A stretch of DNA of 64,000 bases from Luzula sylvatica. Lineage: Eukaryota; Streptophyta; Magnoliopsida; Poales; Juncaceae. Position 1 is the first letter of the stretch. Every line of letters starts with the position of its first letter. The notes under the pieces were generated by a model. That model was not told the origin of the DNA and did not search any database. It was given only the letters and a program-made list of their open reading frames with translations. The stretch covers positions 124,001 through 188,000 of the forward strand of contig CAMPEJ010000005.1 in the NCBI GenBank assembly GCA_946800325.1, read 5' to 3'. A program made the position numbers and the translations under genes. Of this stretch, positions 54,516-64,000 are shown in pieces.

Positions 54516-56001
54516 TACCACATAACATTTCACCAAAATTTACAAACACTAAGAAAGTTTGTTTTTCTATTCAAAACAATCTGTTTATGCTTTGGGGAGT
54601 TCAAATAACGTATTTTGAGATCATTCGAATCGTATCTTTTACCACATAACATTTCACCGAAATTTACAAACACTAAGAAATTTTGTTTTTCGATTCAAAA
54701 CAATTTGTTTATGCTTTGGGTAGTTCAAATAACGTATTTCGAGATCATTTGAATCGTATCTTTTTCCAGATAACATTTCACCAAAATTTACAAACACTAA
54801 GACAGTTTGTTTTTCGATTCAAAACAATCTGTTTATGCTTTGGGGAGTTCAAATAACGTATTTTGAGATCATTCGAATCGTATCTTTTACTACATAACAT
54901 TTCACCAAAATTTACAAACACTAAGAAAGTTTGTTTTTCAATTCAAAACAATCTGTTTATGCTTTGGGGAGTTCAAATAACGTATTTTGAGATCATTTGA
55001 TTCGTATCTTTTACCACATAACATTTCACCAAAATTTACAAACACTGAGAAAGTTTGATTTTCGATTCAAAACAATCTGTTTATGCTTTGGGGAGTTCAA
55101 ATAACGTATTTGGAGATCATTTGAATCGTATCTTTTACCACATAACATTTCACCAAAATTTACAAACAGTAAGAAAGTTTGTTTTTCGATTCAAAACAAT
55201 CTGTTTATGCTTTGGGGAGTTCAAATAACGTATTTTGAGATCATTTGAATCGTATCTTTTACTACATAACATTTCACCAAAATTTTAAACACTAAGAAAG
55301 TTTGTTTTTCGATTCAAAACAATCGGTTTATGCTTTGGGGAGTTCAAATAACGTATTTTGACTTCATTTGAATCGTATCTTGTACCACATAACATTTCAC
55401 CAAAATTTACAAACAGTAAGAAAGTTTGTTTTTCCATTCAAAACAATCTGTTTATGCTTTGGGGAGTTCAAATAACGTATTTTGAGATCATTTGAATCGT
55501 ATCTTTTACTACATAACATTTCACCAAAATTTTAAACACTAAGAAAGTTTGTTTTTCGATTCAAAACAATCGGTTTATGCTTCGGGGAGTTCAAATAACG
55601 TATTTTGACTTCATTTGAATCGTATCTTGTACCACATAACATTTCACCAAAATTTACAAACACTAAGAAAGTTTGTTTTTCGATTCAAAACAATCTGTTT
55701 ATGTTTTGGGGAGTTCAAATAACGAATTTTGAGATCATTTGAATCGTATCTTTTACCACATAACATTTCACCCAAATTTACAAACACTAAGAAAGTTTGT
55801 TTTTCGATTCAAAACAATTTGTTTATGCTTTGGGGAGTTCAAATAACGTATTTCGAGATCATTTGAATCGTATCTTTTACTACATAACATTTCATCAAAA
55901 TTTACAAACACTAAGAAAGTTTGTTTTTCGATTCAAAACAATTTGTTTATGCTTTGGGGAGTTCAAATAACGTATTTTGAGATCATTGGAATCGTATCTT
56001 T
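54516..56001 (+). repeat. 12-monomer module (1486 bp), copy 4
   Basis: Same twelve types as at 40262, 42740 and 44474, with the two 123-bp monomers at about 55284 and 55532. It lies 10042 bp downstream of copy 3 (81 x 124 minus 2). ACGAATTTTGAG at 55723 is private. It has ACGTATTTGGAG like copy 1, not ACATATTTGGAG. Confidence 0.87.
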
Positions 56002-58109
56002 TACTACAAAACATTTCACCAAAATTTACAAACACTAAGAAAGTTTGTTTTTCGATTTAAAACAATCTGTTTATGCTTTGGGGAGTTCAAATAACGTATT
56101 TTGAGATCATTTGAATCGTATCTTTTACCACATAACATTTCACCAAAATTTACAAACACTAAGAAAGTTTGTTTTTCGATTCAAAACAATCTGTTTATGC
56201 TTTGGGGAGTTCAAATAACGTATTTTGAGATCATTTGAATCGTATATTTTACCACATAACATTTTACCAAAATTTACAAACACTAAGAAAGTTTGTTTTT
56301 CGATTCAAAACAATTTGTTTATGCTTTGGGGAGTTCAAATAACGTATTTTGAGATCATTTGAATCGTATCTTTTACCACGTAACATTTCACCCAAATTTA
56401 CAAACACTAAGAAAGTTTGTTTTTCGATTCAAAACAATCTGTTTATGCTTTGGGGAGTTCAAATAACGTATTTTGAGATCATTTGAATCGTATCTTTTAC
56501 TACATAACATTTCACCAAAATTTACAAACACTAAGAAAGTTTGTTTTTCGATCCAAAACAATTTATTTGTGCTTTGGGGAGTTCAAATAACATATTTTTA
56601 GATCATTCGAATCGTATCTTTTACCACATAACATTTCACCAAAATTTACAAACACTAAGAAAGTTTGTTTTTCGATTCAAAACAATCTGTTTATGCTTTG
56701 GGGAGTTCAAATAACGTATTTTGAGATCATTTGAATCGTATCTTTTACCACATAACATTTTACCAAAATTTACAAACACTAAGAAAGTTTGTTTTTCGAT
56801 TCAAAACAATTTGTTTATGCTTTGGGGAGTTCAAATAACGTATTTTGAGATCATTGGAATCGTATCTTTTACTACATAACATTTCACCAAAATTTACAAA
56901 CACTACGAAAGTTTGTTTTTCGATTCAAAACAATTTGTTTATGCTTTGGGGAGTTCAAATAACCTATTTTTAGATCATTCGAATCGTATCTTTTACCACA
57001 TAACATTTCACCAAAATTTACAAACACTAAGAAAGTTTGTTTTTCGATTCAAAACAATCTGTTTATGCTTTGGGGAGTTCAAATAACGTATTTTGAGATC
57101 ATTTGAATCGTATCTTTTACCACATAACATTTTACCAAAATTTACAAACACTAAGAAAGTTTGTTTTTCGATTCAAAACAATCTGTTTATGCTTTGGGGA
57201 GTTCAAATAACGTATTTTGAGATCATTGGAATCGTATCTTTTACTACATAACATTTCACCAAAATTTACAAACACTACGAAAGTTTGTTTTTCGATCCAA
57301 AACAATTTGTTTATGCTTTGGGGAGTTCAAATAACATATTTTTAGATCATTCGAATCGTATCTTTTACCACATAACATTTCACCAAAATTTACAAACACT
57401 AAGAAAGTTTGTTTTTCGATTCAAAACAATCTGTTTATGCTTTGGGGAGTTCAAATAACGTATTTTGAGATCATTTGAATCGTATCTTTTACCACATAAC
57501 ATTTTACCAAAATTTACAAACACTAAGAAAGTTTGTTTTTCGATTCAAAACAATTTGTTTATGCTTTGGGGAGTTCAAATAACGTATTTTGAGATCATTG
57601 GAATCGTATCTTTTACTACATAACATTTCACCAAAATTTACAAACACTAAGAAAGTTTGTTTTTCGATTCAAAACAATTTGTTTATGCTTTGGGGAGTTC
57701 AAATAACGTATTTTGAGATCATTAGAATCGTATCTTTTACCACATAACATTTCACCAAAATTTACAAACACTAAGAAAGTTTGTTTTTCGATTCAAAACA
57801 ATTTGTTTATGCTTTGGGGAGTTCAAATAACATATTTTGAGATCATTGGAATCGTATCTTTTATTGCATAACATTTCACCAAAATTTACAAACACTAAGA
57901 AAGTTTGTTTTTCGATTTAAAACAATCTGTTTATGCTTTGGGGAGTTCAAATAACGTATTTTGAGATCATTTGAATCGTATCTTTTACCACATAACATTT
58001 CACCAAAATTTACAAACACTAAGAAAGTTTGTTTTTCGATTCAAAACAATCTGTTTATGCTTTGGGGAGTTCAAATAACGTATTTTGAGATCATTTGAAT
58101 CGTATATTT
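56002..58109 (+). repeat. 17-monomer block, counterpart of 45960 to about 47943
   Basis: Repeats the E, F, G, I, J, H, G, CTACG/ACCTAT, H, G, CTACG/GATCC, H, G, CATTAG, TACTGC order seen at 45960-47943, at an offset of 10042 bp. Private changes: TACTACAAAAC (56003), CACGTAAC (56378), TTTATTTGTGC (56563) and TATTGCATAAC (57863). It has GAGATC where both 18-monomer copies have GAGACC. Confidence 0.82.
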
Positions 58110-60465
58110 TACCACATAACATTTCACCAAAATTTACAAACACTAAGAAAGTTTGTTTTTCGATTCAAAACAATTTGTTTATGCTTTGGGGAGTTCAAAT
58201 AACGTATTTTGAGATCATTGGAATCGTATCTTTTACTGCATAACATTTCACCAAAATTTACAAACACTAAGAAAGTTTGTTTTTCGATTTAAAACAATCT
58301 GTTTATGCTTTGGGGAGTTCAAATAACGTATTTTGAGATCATTTGAATCGTATCTTTTACCACATAACATTTCACCAAAATTTACAAACACTAAGAAAGT
58401 TTGTTTTTCGATTCAAAACAATCTGTTTATGCTTTGGGGAGTTCAAATAACGTATTTTGAGATCATTTGAATCGTATATTTTACCACATAACATTTTACC
58501 AAAATTTACAAACACTAAGAAAGTTTGTTTTTCGATTCAAAACAATCTGTTTATGCTTTGGGGAGTTCAAATAACGTATTTTGAGATCATTTGAATCGTA
58601 TCTTTTACCACATAACATTTCACCCAAATTTACAAACACTAAGAAAGTTGGTTTTTCGATTCAAAACAATCTGTTTATGCTTTGGGGAGTTCAAATAACG
58701 TATTTTGAGATCATTGGAATCGTATCTTTTACTACATAACATTTCACCAAAATTTACAAACACTACGAAAGTTTGTTTTTCGATCCAAAACAATTTGTTT
58801 ATGCTTTGGGGAGTTCAAATAACATATTTTTAGATCATTCGAATCGTATCTTTTACCACATAACATTTCACCAAAATTTACAAACACTAAGAAAGTTTGT
58901 TTTTCGATTCAAAACAATCTGTTTATGCTTTGGGGAGTTCAAATAACGTATTTTGAAATCATTTGAATCGTATCTTTTACCACATAACATTTCACCCAAA
59001 TTTACAAACACTAAGAAAGTTGGTTTTTCGATTCAAAACAATCTGTTTATGCTTTGGGGAGTTCAAATAACGTATTTTGAGATCATTGGAATCGTATCTT
59101 TTACTACATAACATTTCACCAAAATTTACAAACACTACGAAAGTTTGTTTTTCGATCCAAAACAATTTGTTTATGCTTTGGGGAGTTCAAATAACCTATT
59201 TTTAGATCATTCGAATCGTATCTTTTACCACATAACATTTCACCAAAATTTACAAACACTAAGAAAGTTTGTTTTTCGATTCAAAACAATCTGTTTATGC
59301 TTTGGGGAGTTCAAATAACGTATTTTGAGATCATTTGAATCGTATCTTTTACCACATAACATTTTACCAAAATTTACAAACACTAAGAAAGTTTGTTTTT
59401 CGATTCAAAACAATTTGTTTATGCTTTGGGGAGTTCAAATAACGTATTTTGAGATCATTTGAATTGTATCTTTTACTACATAACATTTCACCAAAATTTA
59501 CAAACACTAAGAAAGTTTGTTTTTCGATCCAAAACAATTTGTTTATGCTTTGGGGAGTTCAAATAACGTATTTTGAGATCATTAGAATCGTATCTTTTAC
59601 CACATAACATTTCACCAAAATTTACAAACACTAAGAAAGTTTGTTTTTCGATTCAAAACAATCTGTTTATGCTTTGGGGAGTTCAAATAACGTATTTTGA
59701 GATCATTTGAATCGTATCTTTTACCACATAACATTTCACCAAAATTTACAAACACTAAGAAAGTTTGTTTTTCTATTCAAAACAATCTGTTTATGCTTTG
59801 GGGAGTTCAAATAACGTATTTTGAGATCATTGGAATCGTATCTTTTACTACATAACATTTCACCAAAATTTACAAACACTAAGAAAGTTTGTTTTTCGAT
59901 TCAAAACAATTTGTTTATGCTTTGGGGAGTTCAAATAACATATTTCGAGATCATTAGAATCGTATCTTTTACCACATAACATTTCACCAAAATTTACAAA
60001 CACTAAGAAAGTTTGTTTTTCGATTCAAAACAATTTGTTTATGCTTTGGGGAGTTCAAATAACGTATTTTGAGATCATTTGAATCGTATCTTTTACCACA
60101 TAACATTTCACCAAAATTTACAAACACTAAGAAAGTTTGTTTTTCGATTCAAAACAATCTGTTTATGCTTTGGGGAGTTCAAATAACGTATTTTGAGATC
60201 ATTCGAATCGTATCTTTTACCACATAACATTTCACCGAAATTTACAAACACTAAGAAATTTTGTTTTTCGATTCAAAACAATTTGTTTATGCTTTGGGGA
60301 GTTCAAATAACGTATTTCGAGATCAATTGAATCGTATCTTTTACCACATAACATTTTACCAAAATTTACAAACACTAAGACAGTTTGTTTTTCGATTCAA
60401 AACAATTTGTTTATGCTTTGGGGAGTTCAAATAACGTATTTTTACATCATTTGAATCGTATCTTG
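58110..60465 (+). repeat. 19-monomer block (2356 bp), copy 2 of the 6818-bp offset pair
   Basis: Counterpart of 51292-53647. It includes GAATTGTATC (59461) and ACATATTTCGAG (59938), two markers that recur at 63053 and 63530, linking its right part (59474-60408) to the window's last 935 bp. Confidence 0.85.
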
Positions 60466-63065
60466 TACCAGATAAGATTTCACCAAAATTTACAAAAACT
60501 AAGAAAGTTTGTTTTTCGATTCAAAACAATCTGTTTATGCTTTGGGGAGTTCAAATAACGTATTTTGAGATCATTTGAATCGTATCTTTTACCACATAAC
60601 ATTTCACCAAAATTTACAAACACTAAGAAAGTTTGTTTTTCGATTCAAAACAATCTGTTTATGCTTTGGGGAGTTCAAATAACGTATTTTGAGATCAATT
60701 GAATCGTATCTTTTACCACATAACATTTTACCAAAATTTACAAACACTAAGACAGTTTGTTTTTCGATTCAAAACAATCTGTTTATGCTTTGGGGAGTTC
60801 AAATAACGTATTTTTACATCATTTGAATCGTATCTTTTACCACATAACATTTCACCAAAATTTACAAACAGCAAGAAAGTTTGTTTTTCGATTCAAAACA
60901 ATCTGTTTATGCTTTGGGGAGTTCAAATAACGTATTTTGAGATCATTTGAATCGTATCTTTTACCACATAACATTTCACCAAAATTTACAAACACTAAGA
61001 AAGTTTGTTTTTCGATTCAAAACAATTTGTTTATGATTTGGGGAGTTCAAATAACGTATTTTGACTTCATTTGAATCGTATCTTGTACCATATAACATTT
61101 CACCAAAATTTACAAACACTAAGACAGTTTGTTTTTCGATTCAAAACAATCTGTTTATGCTTTGGGGAGTTCAAATAACGTATTTGGAGATCATTTGAAT
61201 CGTATCTTTTACCACATAACATTTCACCAAAATTTACAAACACTAAGAAAGTTTGTTTTTCGATTCAAAACAATCTGTTTATGCTTTGGGGAGTTCAAAT
61301 AACGTATTTTGAGATCATTTGAATCGTATCTTTTACTACATAACATTTCACCAAAATTTTAAACACTAAGAAAGTTTGTTTTTCGATTCAAAACAATCGG
61401 TTTATGCTTTGGGGAGTTCAAATAACGTATTTTGACTTCATTTGAATCGTATCTTGTACCACATAACATTTCACCAAAATTTACAAACACTAAGAAAGTT
61501 TGTTTTTCGATTCAAAACAATCTCTTTATGCTTTGGGGAGTTAAAATAACGTATTTTGAGATCATTTCAATCGTATCTTTTACCACATAACATTTCACCA
61601 AAATTTTAAAACACTAAGAAAGTTTGTTTTTCGATTCAAAACAATTTGTTTATGCTTTGGGGAGTTCAAATAACGTATTTTGAGATCATTTGAATCGTAT
61701 ATTTTACCACATAACATTTCACCAAAATTTACAAACACTAAGAAAGTTTGTTTTTCGATTCAAAACAATCTGTTTATGCTTTGGGGAGTTCAAATAACGT
61801 ATTTTGAGATCATTTGAATCGTATCTTTTACCACATAACATTTTACCAAAATTTACAAACACTAAGAAAGTTTGTTTTTCGATTCAAAACAATCTGTTTA
61901 TTCTTTGGGGAGTTCAAATAACGTATTTTGAGATCATTTGAATCGTATCTTTTACCACATAACATTTTACCAAAATTTACAAACACTAAGAAAGTTTGTT
62001 TTTCGATTGAAAACAATTTGTTTATGCTTTGGGGAGTTCAAATAACGTATTTTGAGATCATTTGAATCGTATCTTTTTCCATATAACATTTCACCAAAAT
62101 TTACAAACACTAAGACAGTTTGTTTTTCTATTCAAAACAATCTGTTTATGCTTTGGGGAGTTCAAATAACGTATTTGGAGATCATTTGAATCGTATCTTT
62201 TACCACATAACATTTCACCAAAATTTACAAACAGTAAGAAAGTTTGTTTTTCGATTCAAAACAATCTGTTTATGCTTTGGGGAGTTCAAATAACGTATTT
62301 TGAGATCATTTGAATCGTATCTTTTACTACATAACATTTCACCAAAATTTTAAACACTAAGAAAGTTTTTTTTCGATTCAAAACAATCGGTTTATGCTTT
62401 GGGGAGTTCAAATAACGTATTTTGACTTCATTTGAATCGTATCTTGTACCACATAACATTTCACCAAAATTTACAAACACTAAGAAAGTTTGTTTTTCGA
62501 TTCAAAACAATCTCATTATGCTTTGGGGAGTTCAAATAACGTATTTTGAGATCATTTCAATCGTATCTTTTACCACATAACATTTTACCAAAATTTACAA
62601 ACACTAAGAAAGTTTGTTTTTCGATTCAAAACAATTTGTTTATGCTTTGGGGAGTTCAAATAACGTATTTTGAGATCATTCGAATCGTATCTTTTTCCAC
62701 ATAACATTTCACCAAAATTTACAAACACTAAGAAAGTTTGTTTTTCGATTCAAAACAATCTGTTTATGCTTTGGGGAGTTCAAATAACGTATTTTGAGAT
62801 CATTTGAATCGTATCTTTTACGACATAACATTTCACCAAAATTTACAAACACTAAGAAAGTTTGTTTTTCGATTCAAAACAATTTGTTTATGCTTTGGGG
62901 AGTTCAAATAACGTATTTTGAGATCATTCGAATCGTATCTTTTACCACATAACATTTCACCAAAATTTTAAACACTAAGAAAGTTTGTTTTTCGATTCAA
63001 AACAATCTGTTTAGGCTTTGGGGAGTTCAAATAACGTATTTTGAGATCATTTGAATTGTATCTTT
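60466..63065 (+). repeat. Diverged mosaic of CTTGTACC, CCATATAAC and 123-bp monomers
   Basis: About 21 monomers with many private changes: CCAGATAAGATTTC (60468), TTTTTACATC (60440, 60811), CAGCAAG (60869), GAGTTAAAATAAC (61539), CCAAAATTTTAAAACAC (61599, length preserved), CAATCTCATTATGC (62510), TTTACGACATAAC (62817) and TTTAGGCTTTG (63011). The 1-bp-deleted TTTTAAAC monomers are at about 61358, 62348 and 62965. The monomer 62325-62446 also lost a base in its T-run (GTTTTTTTTCG), making it 122 bp, the shortest here. Confidence 0.78.
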
Positions 63066-64000
63066 TACTACATAACATTTCACCAAAATTTACAAACACT
63101 AAGAAAGTTTGTTTTTCGATCCAAAACAATTTGTTTATGCTTTGGGGAGTTCAAATAACGTATTTTGAGATCATTAGAATCGTATCTTTTACCACATAAC
63201 ATTTCACCAAAATTTACAAACACTAAGAAAGTTTGTTTTTCGATTCAAAACAATCTGTTTATGCTTTGGGGAGTTCAAATAACGTATTTTGAGATCATTT
63301 GAATCGTATCTTTTACCACATAACATTTCACCAAAATTTACAAACACTAAGAAAGTTTGTTTTTCTATTCAAAACAATCTGTTTATGCTTTGGGGAGTTC
63401 AAATAACGTATTTTGAGATCATTGGAATCGTATCTTTTACTACATAACATTTCACCAAAATTTACAAACACTAAGAAAGTTTGTTTTTCGATTCAAAACA
63501 ATTTGTTTATGCTTTGGGGAGTTCAAATAACATATTTCGAGATCATTAGAATCGTATCTTTTACCACATAACATTTCACCAAAATTTACAAACACTAAGA
63601 AAGTTTGTTTTTCGATTCAAAACAATTTGTTTATGCTTTGGGGAGTTCAAATAACGTATTTTGAGATCATTTGAATCGTATCTTTTACCACATAACATTT
63701 CACCAAAATTTACAAACACTAAGAAAGTTTGTTTTTCGATTCAAAACAATCTGTTTATGCTTTGGGGAGTTCAAATAACGTATTTTGAGATCATTCGAAT
63801 CGTATCTTTTACCACATAACATTTCACCGAAATTTACAAACACTAAGAAATTTTGTTTTTCGATTCAAAACAATTTGTTTATGCTTTGGGGAGTTCAAAT
63901 AACGTATTTCGAGATCAATTGAATCGTATCTTTTACCACATAACATTTTACCAAAATTTACAAACACTAAGACAGTTTGTTTTTCGATTCAAAACAATTT
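63066..64000 (+). repeat. Third copy of a block also at 52656 and 59474 (cut by window end)
   Basis: Starts with TACTAC/GATCC/CATTAG and continues H, A (63314), CATTAG with ACATATTTCGAG (63438), two consensus monomers, B (63810) and a partial G/GACAG monomer (63934-64000). It matches 59474-60408 at offset 3592 and 52656-53590 at offset 10410. ACATATTTCGAG is shared with the 59474 copy only, so those two are closer. Confidence 0.85.

Larger units (their letters stand above)
1..64000 (+). repeat. 124-bp satellite DNA array, 515 monomers, fills the window
   Basis: Every base except a 91-bp telomeric insert belongs to a head-to-tail tandem repeat with a 124-bp unit. Unit starts (TACCAC or variants such as TACTAC, TACTGC) fall at 1, 125, 249, 373 and so on, and can be followed to 63934. 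No unit is inverted. Summing length changes (+1 near 6371, 15641 and 21184; +89 at 9260; nineteen 1-bp deletions from 28.2 kb rightwards) gives exactly 515 full units before 63934. Units differ from each other mostly at a limited set of positions. The array runs off both window ends, so its true length is unknown. I see no genes, RNA genes or transposons in it. A tandem satellite of this size with a plant-type telomere tract suggests plant centromeric, pericentromeric or subtelomeric heterochromatin; the family itself I do not recognise. Confidence 0.97.

Noticed and set aside
62286..62480. 64-codon ORF on the - strand
   Set aside because: It spans the 122-bp monomer (two 1-bp deletions). Its first part is nearly the same as the ORF at 35937-36203 because both read the same monomer type, not because of a conserved gene.
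1..64000. CRISPR-like direct repeats
   Set aside because: The repeats are 124 bp and contiguous with no unique spacers; the variation is scattered point changes, not spacer insertion.
1..64000. GTTCAAAT (unit positions 84-91) as a Pol III B-box or part of a tRNA gene
   Set aside because: It resembles GGTTCGANTCC only in part. There is no matching A-box, no cloverleaf and no CCA-end context, and it recurs in every monomer.
1..64000. CENP-B box
   Set aside because: I looked for the TTCG ... CGGG core in the consensus and main variants; the monomer has TTCGATTC but no CGGG at the required spacing. Plants generally lack a clear CENP-B box.
1..64000. Transposable elements or nested retrotransposons
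   Set aside because: Monomer starts can be followed across the window with all spacing accounted for; no extra sequence besides the telomere tract and single-base indels is left to hold an element.
1..64000. Promoter or TATA-like motifs such as GTATCTTTTA
   Set aside because: These AT-rich strings are part of every monomer and have no associated transcript or gene; low GC makes such matches expected.

Overview
The whole 64-kb window is one uninterrupted satellite DNA array. The monomer is 124 bp and about 29% GC, and all copies run head to tail in the same orientation. I found no genes, RNA genes, transposons or unique sequence. Counting monomers from their TACCAC start, the window holds 515 complete monomers plus a 67-bp partial one at the right end. 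The count closes exactly once all length changes are included: three 1-bp insertions, nineteen 1-bp deletions and one 89-bp net insertion.

The 89-bp insertion is the only foreign sequence: 13 perfect tandem copies of TTTAGGG at 9260-9350, replacing two bases inside one monomer. TTTAGGG is the Arabidopsis-type plant telomere repeat. With a gene-free megasatellite, this points to a plant nuclear chromosome (centromeric, pericentromeric or subtelomeric heterochromatin). The sequence does not let me name the species or decide between these locations.

The monomers are not interchangeable. Diagnostic point variants define monomer types that recur in fixed order, giving higher-order repeats (HORs). 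Types used below: A = tttttCTATTC; B = CACCG with GGGTAG; C = CACCC with TTTCGAG; D = TACTAC with CATCA; E = TACTAC with GATTTA; F = near-consensus; G = TTTACC; I = CACCC with CAATCTG; J = GATCC with ACATATTTTTAG; H = near-consensus preceding A.

Layout: (1) 1-19.2 kb is a regular zone of 8-monomer (992 bp) and 10-monomer (1240 bp) HORs, with a 1736-bp duplication carrying the telomeric insert in one copy and a 3597-bp duplication. (2) 19.2-27.0 kb lacks type A and uses short HORs built from J, CTACG/ACCTAT and CATTAG/CATTGG monomers, including a 744-bp duplication. (3) 27.0-36.5 kb is a mosaic with new types (CCAGATAAC, CCATATAAC, GACTTCA, CTTGTACC and 123-bp monomers). (4) 36.5-40.3 kb is a 15-monomer duplication. 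(5) 40.3-64 kb contains four copies of a 12-monomer 1486-bp module, an 18-monomer 2232-bp duplication at 45.7-50.2 kb, and large blocks repeated at offsets of 10042, 6818 and 3592 bp.

Together the sequence records repeated unequal exchange or amplification at several nested scales. Boundaries were worked out by eye from diagnostic variants, so each may be off by about one monomer.
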